The position numbers and the translations under genes are program-made. 64,000 nt of DNA from Schaalia sp. 19OD2882 (lineage in GTDB: Bacteria; Actinomycetota; Actinomycetes; Actinomycetales; Actinomycetaceae): positions 2,356,001 to 2,420,000 of the forward strand of contig NZ_CP065521.1 in assembly GCF_018986735.1 (NCBI RefSeq), written 5' to 3'. How positions within the stretch are numbered: the stretch's first letter is position 1; the number at the start of each line of letters is the position of its first letter. Below, piece by piece: positions 1 to 14,900 of this stretch. The notes beneath the pieces were generated by a model. It was not told the DNA's origin. It searched no databases and saw only the letters and a program-made list of their open reading frames with translations.

Positions 1-1344
1 TGAACGCGTGTGCCAGATGATGTCATTGAGCATCGGCGCCACGAGGAACATGATCGTGGGCACCAGCAGCCACGCGGGATAGTGCAGGTCGTAGCCCAGG
101 GCCGGGAAGACCACGACGTTCATGATCAGGTACAGCGAGAAGAACACCGTCAACGGCAAGTTGTACGTGAACAGGATGATGTCGAGCTTCTCGTACCACC
201 TGAGGGGTGAAGTGAGAATCCTCTTCGTGTACTGCTTGATGAACTCCATGTTGCCTTGCGTCCACTTCGAGTGGCGCTTCTTGAAGGCGAGGTAGTCGAC
301 GGGGTATTCCTCTTCGCAGATGATGTCGTGGGCGAAGGAGACCCGGTAGCCCTTCATACGGGCCTCCAGGCTGAAGCACAGGTCTTCGGCCACCACGTGC
401 GGGAATCCGCCCGCTGCCTGGTAGCACTCGCGGCTGATCATCGCGCCGTGACCCAGCAGAGACAGGAACCCGAAGCGCCCCTTCACCAGCTGGTAGGTGG
501 GCCAGTGCGAATCGACGCCCACGGACAGCGTCTTCATGAAGCTGTTGCGGTTGCGGGAGGCCACGTGTGTGGCCTGCAGGATGCCGAGGTTCTTGTAGGA
601 GCGGAAGTAGCGCAGGGCCTTGGTGATGAAGTCGGGCGGGATGATCTCGTCGCTGTCCAGCAGGACGAAGTAGTCGTAGTCGGTGCGCCCCCACAGGAAG
701 TTGTTGATGTTGCCGGCCTTGAAACCTTCACGCCCCTCGCGGCGCACCACCGGGATGCCGCGGCTCCATGCGAACTCGTCGACCTGGCGCATGAATTCCG
801 GGTCCTTGGAGTCGTCCAGGATGACCGTGCGGAAGTTCGCGTAGTCCTGGCGCATGGACAGGTCCAAACTCTCGGCGTTGAAGTCGTTGGCCGTGCAGTA
901 GACCAGCAGGACGCGCTCGCCGGAGCGCCACACCTGCGGCCCGTCGAACTTCTCTTCGAGGCGCCGGTGGCCCAGGTAGTAGAAGGTCACGTAGACGATG
1001 TCCTTGAGGCCGTTCAGCCAGAAGTACGAGATGAACAAGGCATTGAAGACGACCAGTGCAGGAATCGCAAAGGCCTTGAATCCTTCGAGGGGCGCTCTGT
1101 TCTCCGCGTATGCGGACAGCAGCCAAGGGATCGTGAATCCGAAGAGAATCGCCCACACCATCAGCAGCACGATGTACAGCGTGTTCGTCGCCCTGATCAT
1201 CCGCATGTACTGACCAACCCACTTCCATGTCTCCACCAAAGCGCGTACGCCACAGAGCTCGAAGTGAGGTGGCGGCTGCCCTCGGTGTTCCTGGGGATCA
1301 CCGGAGTCGAGGTTGGCCCGACCGGGAGATGACCCTGTCAACAT
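1..1344 (-). CDS. membrane family-2 glycosyltransferase, 3' end outside window
   Basis: Probable processive glycosyltransferase that polymerises or exports a surface polysaccharide at the membrane. 448 codons are visible and the C-terminus runs off the left edge. A short N-terminal tail is followed by two hydrophobic segments (about residues 55-75 and 93-113). Then comes a GT-A core with LDDS (~172), the metal-binding LDSDE (~228), AEDLCF (~318) and a SKWTQGN signature (~358) in place of the usual QxxRW, and further membrane segments. These are the D, DxD, ED and (Q/R)xxxW landmarks of cellulose/hyaluronan-synthase-like GT2 enzymes. Start uncertain: ATG at 1344 has an AAGG directly abutting it, while GTG at 1236 is a shorter alternative just before the first membrane segment. 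The polymer made is unknown. Confidence 0.85.
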   Translation of the reverse strand, partial: MLTGSSPGRANLDSGDPQEHRGQPPPHFELCGVRALVETWKWVGQYMRMIRATNTLYIVLLMVWAILFGFTIPWLLSAYAENRAPLEGFKAFAIPALVVFNALFISYFWLNGLKDIVYVTFYYLGHRRLEEKFDGPQVWRSGERVLLVYCTANDFNAESLDLSMRQDYANFRTVILDDSKDPEFMRQVDEFAWSRGIPVVRREGREGFKAGNINNFLWGRTDYDYFVLLDSDEIIPPDFITKALRYFRSYKNLGILQATHVASRNRNSFMKTLSVGVDSHWPTYQLVKGRFGFLSLLGHGAMISRECYQAAGGFPHVVAEDLCFSLEARMKGYRVSFAHDIICEEEYPVDYLAFKKRHSKWTQGNMEFIKQYTKRILTSPLRWYEKLDIILFTYNLPLTVFFSLYLIMNVVVFPALGYDLHYPAWLLVPTIMFLVAPMLNDIIWHTRS

Positions 1345-1579
1345 CCTTGACGTTATCAAGCTTTGACCACTTTGTATAACTTCTGGGATCGACAGCATGT
1401 GCACGTGTCTCGCAACGGCGTGTCGCAGATCACACGGTTGTCGGCGAATGTGCAGGTGGGAGGGACCGGGCAGCGGCGCACCGATTGACCATCCCTGAGA
1501 GCAGCATCACGTGCAGCCCTCCAGGACCAGAGTCGGGTCGCAGGCGACGGGCGGTCTCCAGGCCCGCCTGCCCACCATC

Positions 1580-1684
1580 TCGCACACAATGTGCGCCACC
1601 ACAACCAGTTGTGGCGGGAGAAAATGGCAAATTCCCGCCTGTTCCAGCATCTTCTGTGCTCTGGGCCACCAGCATTGTGTGCGA
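1580..1684. repeat. inverted-repeat element, copy 1 (105 bp)
   Basis: Bounded by a perfect 12-bp inverted repeat, TCGCACACAATG (1580-1591) and CATTGTGTGCGA (1673-1684). The same ends, spacing and parts of the interior recur at 55713-55816 and 55871-55978. It lies between the glycosyltransferase start and the end of the pullulanase gene. The rest of 1345-1750 shows no convincing gene; a weak TATACA (revcomp at 1373-1378) could be the glycosyltransferase -10 box. Confidence 0.8.
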
Positions 1685-1753
1685 AATGAATGCACCCCCG
1701 TAGATGGGTTGCGCTGCCACCGAGCTGGCTGAGCCGGTCGAGGTGGGTTTGGA

Positions 1754-1828
1754 ACCTCACGCGGCCCGAGCGGGGCCGTGAGGTCTCGAAAGACGGACCG
1801 CCGACCCCGAGTTCCGGGGCCGGCGGTC
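1754..1828 (-). terminator. tandem hairpins downstream of the pullulanase gene
   Basis: Two stem-loops lie just past the pullulanase stop: about 1754-1782 (CCTCACG...CGTGAGG arms, with a bulge) and 1796-1828 (GACCGCCG...CGGCGGTC arms with an inner CCCCG/CGGGG stem). No long T-run follows, as is common for actinobacterial terminators. Confidence 0.6.
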
Positions 1829-1865
1829 GTCCTCACTCACGCGACAGGCGATGGTTCACCACGCG

Positions 1866-8075
<6,210 letters not shown>

Positions 8076-8145
8076 GAGAACTCCTTCGTCGACGTGTTCG
8101 TCCTCGGCGTCGAGGGGTGGGACAACCGTACGAGTCCGGAAGTAG

Positions 8146-8166
8146 TTTCTGCAAGATTTCTGCAAG
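8146..8166 (-). promoter_or_regulatory. CTTGCAG direct repeat upstream of pulA
   Basis: Read on the minus strand this is two CTTGCAGAAA units 11 bp apart (heptamers at 8149-8155 and 8160-8166), about 75 bp before the pulA start. Direct CTTGCAG repeats are described near actinobacterial amylase genes as sites linked to MalR-type LacI regulators. The assignment here rests on that resemblance only. Confidence 0.45.
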
Positions 8167-8263
8167 CGCCTTCCCGCTTGTCCCACTAGTTGGACCTGCC
8201 TCCGGCTGGACCTGCCCTGCCAGGAAGGCGGCGAGCGACCTCGTGGCGTCCGGAGGGGCTGCT

Positions 8264-8614
8264 TCAGGGCACCAACTTCACAGTGAGTCGCGACCAGGGC
8301 CACTTGGCCCGGTGAGCAAACGAGCGGAGAAATCGAATGTGAGTCTGGAACACGTTGGTCAGCGCTGGATCATATTCTCCGTCACCGTTGACTTCGTAGA
8401 AGGCTTCAAGCGCAATGTGGAACCATCCCAGACGCCCATCCAAGCTTGAGGCAAAGGCGCAGAGTTCCGCCAACCTCATGTCAACTCGGATTTCTCGACT
8501 GGCGTCCCGAATACCGAAGGCTTGCCCGTACCACTTCGCCTCCCTGAGACGTTCGGAAACGTAATTCATCGACGCCGACAGTTCCTTGACGGAGTAGGTT
8601 CTCCTCAACACCAT
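8264..8614 (-). CDS. putative Rhs-toxin immunity protein, paralogue 3
   Basis: 116-aa soluble, probably cytoplasmic protein of no family I recognise. It is clearly related to the product of 11182-11532 along its whole length (shared YS.KELS near the start, YGQAF/FGQAF, AL..FYEV, and the end W.R.TVKLVP) and to that of 10652-11005 at the C-terminus. Paralogue 1 overlaps the end of the Rhs toxin gene by 10 bp. This gene overlaps a relic of a toxin end by the same 10 bp, so it is best read as an immunity gene that lost its toxin. ATG at 8614 follows GGGGAG. Function is inferred from context. Confidence 0.7.
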   Translation of the reverse strand: MVLRRTYSVKELSASMNYVSERLREAKWYGQAFGIRDASREIRVDMRLAELCAFASSLDGRLGWFHIALEAFYEVNGDGEYDPALTNVFQTHIRFLRSFAHRAKWPWSRLTVKLVP

Positions 8615-8670
8615 GGCAGGCTCCCCTGTTCATCAACTACATCTGGATCCGTACGCGCCGATTCCGAACT
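8605..8670 (-). pseudogene. relic of an Rhs toxin C-terminal end
   Basis: A short minus-strand frame ends ...DEQGSLPWC with a stop at 8605-8607, overlapping the ATG of the next gene by 10 bp. The intact Rhs tip ends ...GQGDLPWR and overlaps its immunity gene by exactly the same 10 bp. The similarity is short (Q-G-x-L-P-W plus the overlap geometry), so this is a probable, not certain, remnant. Confidence 0.5.
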
Positions 8671-8677
8671 CACCGGT

Positions 8678-9313
8678 TCACGGCCTTCGCGAGGCCCGCT
8701 TTTGCACTTCGACCATAACACTCAGTTGTTGCAGAAGATAATCACACGCCGACGCCTCGTCAGCGAACCGTTTTTCGGGTGACAGGATCGCACGATCATC
8801 ATGGAACGCGACTAGCCACGGGCGGTTTCTCGCCCAGACGCTTGGCCGGTAGGTGATGATGTGTTGACACAATCGCTGAGGATCTCCGAAGCAGAACATC
8901 TTGCGGTCGATGCCCAGCTCGTCGGCTTTGGCGAGCAGTGACATGTAGGGGCTGGAGTAGCCGATCGACTCTTCAACGCGCGTCCAGTCACTCGCCTGAC
9001 AGTTCGAGTGAAGGTCTTCCTGCCTCCACTCGGTTCCGCGAAGGTTCCCGATGAGGGCCTTGACCCTCTTTTGCGAAAGCGAGTTGTAATCCGTCAGGAA
9101 CCACATCGCGTCATCAAGGTGGACTTTGCCCACCAGTTGACCATCCTCGAGCGCGAAGACCTTGATCTGGAAGTGCCTTTCGGGCTTGAAAGCATCATCC
9201 GGACAACAGATGCGCTTCCACAGTGGCGGATGCGCATGATTCTTGCATGTGAGCGATCGAATCTCGATCCACTGCTCTTGCTCGCGCTCAGGCTCGGAAG
9301 ATGTTGGCATCAT
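8678..9313 (-). CDS. unknown soluble protein coupled to the membrane protein upstream
   Basis: 211-aa protein with no recognised domain, signal peptide or membrane segment. It is rich in Trp, Cys and charged residues (several CK/CC/CF motifs and a D..W..NRPW..AF stretch near the C-terminus). The ATG at 9313 overlaps the stop of the upstream membrane-protein gene in an ATGA junction, so the two are almost certainly co-translated. An alternative ATG follows immediately at 9310. The pair sits inside an array of immunity-like genes. A role there is possible but unproven. Confidence 0.75.
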   Translation of the reverse strand: MMPTSSEPEREQEQWIEIRSLTCKNHAHPPLWKRICCPDDAFKPERHFQIKVFALEDGQLVGKVHLDDAMWFLTDYNSLSQKRVKALIGNLRGTEWRQEDLHSNCQASDWTRVEESIGYSSPYMSLLAKADELGIDRKMFCFGDPQRLCQHIITYRPSVWARNRPWLVAFHDDRAILSPEKRFADEASACDYLLQQLSVMVEVQKRASRRP

Positions 9314-10575
9314 GCGCGTTTCACGTCCTTCCAAGTGTCACTGGTTCCGCCAGTCGACTCGCTCCGTAACCAGGCACCGATGCGGGCACGCTCGGATGCG
9401 GTGATTGTTCGCAGCGGTGACGACTCGCCGAAGAAGACCAGAGCGTCCTCGGGGAAGATCATGCCTTCGATGGCCTCACCGACGAACGAGTCGACCTCGA
9501 CGAGTGTCGGATCGAACAGGAAGCAGATCCTCTCGGGGCTGCCCGCACATGCCTCGATGATGCTGGGGTGCTGCATGGCCTCCAGGACCTCGCTCGCTTC
9601 GAAGTACGCCTCATGCGCTCCGAGTCGAAACGTGACCCGCCTGCGTGGCCGCTGCCACCTTGCAAACACACCCTTGGGAGCAACCTCGCTCATCGACACC
9701 ACGAGGTCGCCAAGACTCAGTTGCGCGGGCAGGCCCTTCACGGCGGTGGACGACTCGACGCGGTGCCCTGCCCGGCTCATGTCGCCATTCGAAGACGATG
9801 ACACGCCCGCTCCCACCACCGCCGTTCCTTCCTGATCGCCAGTTCTCCCACCGGCACTTCGCTGCCCTCTGGTCATCTCGGCGTAGGTCGTCGGGTCCTT
9901 CGCAATGCAGGCGATGATGTAGCTCGCCAACCAGGACGAGGACACAAGTGTGGCAGCTTCCATGCCATATCTCTGGAGAACTGCGGCGACCAGAACCGGC
10001 ACGAGTAACGAGGGGAAGAGTCGGTAGGAGCGTGTGACCAGCGCAATCACGATCCCGATGGCGCCCCCAAGGCCAGCACTCGCGCCGATCACGCTGAGCT
10101 CGGCACCACCGAGGAATGGCGTCACGCCCCCATGGATGACCACGCAGGCGGTTCCCAGAACGATTCCAGGCAGATAGAAGGCCAGCCTCGGGCATCGGCC
10201 TGCCTCGCCTGAGCTCTTGTAGCCACGCCATTCTTGTTCCACGAACTCCATTCGGGCATCATTGAGCGCACCCGACCAAATGATCAGTAGCACAAGGCCA
10301 GCAAATGTCCACAGCAGGCGGCTTGAAGGCACGACGAGCCCGTCGACAATGGAATATCCGAAGAGTTCGATCACCAAAACCGGGACGATGGACCACAAGG
10401 GCGACATTCCAAGCAGAAGAAAGAACGCCGTCAGCTGTATGACGATCATCAGCAGGAAGCCCGACAACGACGTGGATCCATGGAGCGCAGGAGGGATGAC
10501 AAGCGCCACGATGACCACCAGGCCGGTAGCGCCCCCAGCCCACAAGCGCTCTCCCGGAATCCTTGCAGCACTCAC
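9310..10575 (-). CDS. polytopic membrane protein with cytoplasmic C-terminal domain, unknown function
   Basis: About 421 aa. The N-terminal half holds roughly seven hydrophobic segments (for example VVIVALVIPPAL, FLLMIVIQLTAFFLLL, LLWTFAGLVLLIIW and a Gly-rich GASAGLGGAIGIVIAL). After a Ser/Gly-rich linker comes a ~130-residue soluble domain with no family I can name. The start is uncertain: GTG at 10575 follows GGAAGGGA, but the frame is open back to a TTG at 10605. The stop overlaps the next gene (ATGA). Base composition is lower in GC than in the flanking pulA gene, which suggests acquisition. It lies between two immunity-like paralogues. Confidence 0.75.
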   Translation of the reverse strand: MSAARIPGERLWAGGATGLVVIVALVIPPALHGSTSLSGFLLMIVIQLTAFFLLLGMSPLWSIVPVLVIELFGYSIVDGLVVPSSRLLWTFAGLVLLIIWSGALNDARMEFVEQEWRGYKSSGEAGRCPRLAFYLPGIVLGTACVVIHGGVTPFLGGAELSVIGASAGLGGAIGIVIALVTRSYRLFPSLLVPVLVAAVLQRYGMEAATLVSSSWLASYIIACIAKDPTTYAEMTRGQRSAGGRTGDQEGTAVVGAGVSSSSNGDMSRAGHRVESSTAVKGLPAQLSLGDLVVSMSEVAPKGVFARWQRPRRRVTFRLGAHEAYFEASEVLEAMQHPSIIEACAGSPERICFLFDPTLVEVDSFVGEAIEGMIFPEDALVFFGESSPLRTITASERARIGAWLRSESTGGTSDTWKDVKRA

Positions 10576-10651
10576 GCGAAGCAATCCCTTCCACACCCCC
10601 TGCAAGGGACGCAGTAGCAGCGCCAGTCACCATCTCTTCCTTCCGGTAGAG

Positions 10652-11005
10652 TCACGGCACGAGCCTCACTGTCAACCTTGACCAGGGACGCTTGGCTAGA
10701 CGAGCGAACCGCGCGATATCCTCAACATACTCCTGATAGGCGTCACTTGCCGCATGGTCGATCTGCCCATTGTTGCGAGTGATGTAGACCTGGTCGACAC
10801 TCGAGTACCCCCACCCCAATGCGGCGTGAATTTCTCTGCCTATCCGACGAAGAGACTTCGAATCGACGGGCACCACCAGACTGTTGACGACACTCTCCAG
10901 ACGATCTGATTGGCGACGATGTTCAAGATGCTTCTTGAGGTGGAACGAGACGAACTCGAGCTCTTGCCGAAGAGTTGCAACATGATACATGTATCGAAGC
11001 ATCAT
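10652..11005 (-). CDS. putative Rhs-toxin immunity protein, paralogue 2 (divergent)
   Basis: 117 aa, the same length as paralogues 1 and 3. The last ~35 residues match them closely (FARLAKRPWSRLTVRLVP) while the N-terminal half has diverged. ATG at 11005 is chosen because a GTGAGGA site lies 8 nt upstream and it gives the family length; the frame is open further back. Upstream, 11006-11181 contains a 7-C run and short frames that could be a decayed gene, but nothing I can identify. Immunity function is inferred from paralogy and position. Confidence 0.65.
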   Translation of the reverse strand: MMLRYMYHVATLRQELEFVSFHLKKHLEHRRQSDRLESVVNSLVVPVDSKSLRRIGREIHAALGWGYSSVDQVYITRNNGQIDHAASDAYQEYVEDIARFARLAKRPWSRLTVRLVP

Positions 11006-11181
11006 CACCCAAGTCCTCACCTTTCCACAATCGAGAGAAATGGCGGTCGAAGAGGAGCCCCATTGCGTCCACAGCATGAACCAGACAAACGAGTTGACGA
11101 CTCTCGAATGTCAAATCCGCCCCCCCGTTGCGCAACCTCACCATCAACACCACCACTCCTGTCGGTCATCATTCCAACCAT

Positions 11182-11532
11182 TCAGGGGACCAGCTTCACC
11201 GTGAAGCGCGACCAAGGACGCTTGGCACGACGGGCAAATCCGCGAACGTAGCGAAGATGGGCACGGAACACACTTGTGAGCTTTGGATCATATTGCCCTT
11301 CATCATCAACTTCGTAGAAGTCTTCGAGCGCGTAGTGCCCTTCCCCAAGGTGAGCATCCAGATTTGTAGCAAAGGCTCGCAATTCCTTCGCAGTCATTTC
11401 CGATCGCAACTTGCGCGCCGAGTCACGGACATCAAAGGCTTGACCAAACCAGCGCGCCATTCGGATGCGTTCAACAATGTAAAACATTGAGTCCGACAAC
11501 TCTTTGGCAGAGTAACTGCGCATCAACGCCAT
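11182..11532 (-). CDS. putative cognate immunity protein of the Rhs toxin, paralogue 1
   Basis: 116-aa soluble protein starting 10 bp inside the end of the Rhs toxin gene. Its AAGGAG ribosome binding site lies within the last toxin codons, so translation is probably coupled. This toxin-then-immunity order is standard for polymorphic toxins, in which the small protein binds the toxin tip in the producer and its kin. It is closely related to paralogue 3 over the full length. No motif reveals the mode of inhibition. Confidence 0.72.
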   Translation of the reverse strand: MALMRSYSAKELSDSMFYIVERIRMARWFGQAFDVRDSARKLRSEMTAKELRAFATNLDAHLGEGHYALEDFYEVDDEGQYDPKLTSVFRAHLRYVRGFARRAKRPWSRFTVKLVP

Positions 11533-11960
11533 GGCAGGTCTCCTTGCCCGATGATCACACCATGGTCCGAAGAATCGGGTATATGAACCTGTCCCGTCCC
11601 TCCGGGGTACGTCACACCTCGCCCACTCGTTTGCGGCGCCACAATTCCTTCATAGACAGGCGTGCCGGGCCTGAATTCAGCGGCGTACCAAGTGTCAAGA
11701 ACACTAGCACTCCCCACCTTCAATTGCCCATCAACCCTTTTCATCCAATACGGGAGAACCGCCTTCTCATGGCGTACTTGATACACACTGACAGGCTTGT
11801 CCACAGACCAGTACCTCCCGAAGTCCTTGCGGAAGCCGGTTGTTCCTGCTCGGTACAGCGTGGTCGGCTCGTGAAGATAGTATCCACGGTAGATGCCCCA
11901 TCTGAAGTTCGTCATGTGCTCCCATGAGATCCATTTGGGTTGGGAGGCAACGACGCCGCC
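11523..11960 (-). other. low-GC C-terminal toxin tip of the Rhs protein
   Basis: Last ~145 residues of the Rhs reading frame, distinct from the core in composition (visibly AT-richer). Motifs seen: LYRAGTTGF, FGRYWS, KPVSVYQVR, GTPVYEGI and GGTGQVHIPD, ending GQGDLPWR. Similar YRxG...GRYxS...GGxxQVxIP patterns occur in bacterial toxin and ADP-ribosyltransferase-like folds, but I cannot name a family, and the enzyme class is a guess. The tip is followed directly by its putative immunity gene. Confidence 0.55.
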
Positions 11961-14900
11961 TGTCGCCATTCCGATTCCGCCATTGACGAAGGTGGCATGG
12001 GCCAGTCCGGCCGGGGTGTGCGGCCCCGGCTCAAGCATGTAGCCAGTGGCTCCCGATACGGAGCCGTCGGTGAATCCGATGGTTGCTCCCATTGTGGTTC
12101 GCCCGAGGGCGGTGCGCAGGAAGGGGGTTGCCGCCTTGGCCGTGCCTCCCGCCGCTTCTGCGCCGGCGGTCGCCGCGCTGGTGGCGAACCTGCGCGCGAC
12201 AACGGCTCCAGCGCCTCCGCCGGCCAGTGCTGAGACCCCTCCGGTCGACGGTTCCGGAGGTGTACTTCTGCGAGGCCACCGAGACTCCACCGCCGATCAG
12301 CGCGCCGCCACCCGCCAGGAGCGCCAGTCCCACGGGTCCGCCAATGCCTGTGCACATCAGGGCGACACCGACGACAATGGCGGTTCCTGCGAGTAGGTAC
12401 TCCCAGTTGTTTCCCACCCAGTTCAAGGCTTGGGCACCGAGACCGGAGTTGGCTTGGTTGTATGCGGCCAGGTCAGCATCGGTGATGGGCTTCAGGCCGG
12501 TGGGGTCGGTGAAGGCCAGGGGATTGTTGGCGGCGTACGAGTAGGGGGTGGATGCCCAAGGTGCTGTCGGCACATGCTCCAACGGGTCTGTGGACAGGAA
12601 CTGACAGGTCGCAGGGTCGTAGACGCGCCGGCCCATGATCTCGAGAGCGCCCACATGGATGCTGCCGTTCACATCCACGCCAACGCCCTCTACCAACGGG
12701 TGGGCCGGCGATGCCCACGGGTTGGCGGGGGTGGTGTGGCGGGCAAGGCGTGGCCCGTGGGGGATGAGTCGAGTGCCGAGGGCGGGGGCGCCCGGCAGGA
12801 CCGTGATCGGAGTGTCGCCGATCCTTGTGAGGGCGCCTGCCCGGTCTGTGGTGACGGCCAGGCCATTGATGGTGGCAGGGCGGCCGTCCTCGTCCCAGGT
12901 CATGTCAACGGTGGCCGCCGCGCAGCGGATTGAGGCGAGTCGACCGGTGGGGGTCCACTGGTAGGCGAGGGCGCCATCAGGTCCTTTTTCGCGGGTTCGC
13001 CGACCGGCCTGGTCGTAGGCGAAGACTGTGACACCGGCGGGGCAGGTGCGACTGAGCAGTTGACCCGCCGCATCGTATGTGAATGACTCACAGGTGGAAC
13101 CCGTTTCGTCGGTCCGGGTGATGGAGGTGAGTCTGCCGGCCTGATCCCACGCGTAGCAGGTCCGCCCCGCGTGAGTGTCCACGCTGGCGAGCTGACCGGT
13201 CTCGTCGTAGGAATACGTGGTGGCGTCCCCGTCCACACTGATGCGCGCCGGGCGCCCGTCCTCGTCATAGGAAATGACGGTCTCAGACGAACCGTCTGGG
13301 GTGTCGACCCGATAGGAGGTGACGCGGCCCAAGCCGTCGGAAACCCACTCCTGAGTCAGGCCTTCGGCGATCATCCGGGTCGAGGAATCGATGTACTCAT
13401 ACGACACGATCCCGAAGGTTCCGCCCTCGATGTGGGAGAGTCTCCCGGCCTCGTCCCGCACGTACATGAGGCGATCGGAAGCGTCTTCGCGGCTGTGTTC
13501 GCCCGCGCCCCGGTTGCGTGCTGACGACACTGAGGAGGCGTTGACACGCATCCCGTCGGGGGATTCGGTGAACAGCGGGCGGCCTGCGGCGTCATACCCA
13601 GCCCGCCACGTGCGCCCCAACGGGTCCGTGACAGCAGAGACACGATCGTCGGACGTGTACTCACGCCGAGTCACCCCGCCCACAGGGTTGGTTTCCGACA
13701 CAGGGCGGGCGCACTGGTCGTAGGTGAAGAGCGTGGTTCCCCCCAAGGCATTCGTGATGGAGGTGAGTTGACCCGCCGCATCGTAGGCGAAACGCCGCTT
13801 GCCCCACGCTGCGTCCCGCATCGCAGTGAGACGGCCGGCCAGATCGTAGGAGTAGGTGGTCGGCGACGTTCCAGGCGCACTGATGCGCGTCAGGCGTGAG
13901 CATGCGTCCCACTCGTAGCGGATCTCGCCCGCAGGGCCGCGTTCGGACACCAGCCGATGGTCTGCGTCATAGGTGTACTCCACCGCTCCCGCAGGCCCCT
14001 CGACGCGCTCTCGGCGTCCCAGGGCGTCGTAAGTGATCGTCACCGCCTCCCCGTCCCGCTCGATGCGGACCGGGCGCCCTGCTGCGTCACGTTCGATCCG
14101 CGTCAGGGCCCCGTCGACATCGATGGCTTCGACGATGCGGCCCGCCAGGTCGCGCACCACCACCTGGTCCCCGGAGGCGTCATGGACGCGGACAGGCCTG
14201 CCCAAGGCATCGGAAACGATCCCCGCCACGCCCTCGTCGTCGATCATGGATGCGCCTTGGCCCCATGAGAATTGGGTGGTCGCACCAGTCGGATCGCTCA
14301 TGGAAGTGGGTCTGCCCAAGGCGTCATAATCCGTCGACCAGGCCGCCCCGCTGGGTGAGACGACCTCGCGCAGGCGTGAGAGCGGATCGTGCGAGAAGGC
14401 CTAGGTCCGCCCGTCGGGCAGCCTCACCTGTGCGAGGTTGCCGAGGTCGTCCCACGTTGAAGAGATGACGCGACCCAACGGGTCCGTTGAGGAGGCCTCC
14501 AGGCCCGACGGCCCGTATTCGACGCTCGACCTGGCCCCATAAGGGTCAATGGTCGCGGTCAGGCGCCCCGCGGGGCTGAACTCCCAAGCCCATACCGCGC
14601 CATCAGGGTCGACACGTGAAACCACGCGGCCGGCCTCGTCGTACACATACCGGGTGAGGGAGCCTCCAGGGGTCGTGAACGTCACCGGACGGCCTGCCTG
14701 GTCATAGTCGAACGAGGCTCGCCCGCCCTGCGCATTGACGATCCCTATGAGATCGCCGAAGCGGTTGTACTCATACGTCAAGGACACGCCCACAGGGTCC
14801 GTGACCGAACGCAGCAATCCGTTCTCCCACACCATGGTTGTGCGCCCGCCGACGGGATCGATGATGAGGCTGGGATCACGGCACTCGCCCTCGTAGGAGA

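Noticed and set aside
8076..8303. 76-residue N-terminal extension of the pullulanase
   Set aside because: It would bury the signal peptide; GTG 8075 has a good ribosome site.
11020..11170. Possible small gene between immunity paralogues 1 and 2
   Set aside because: Two overlapping frames around a 7-C run look partly protein-like, but neither is convincing and no family is recognised.
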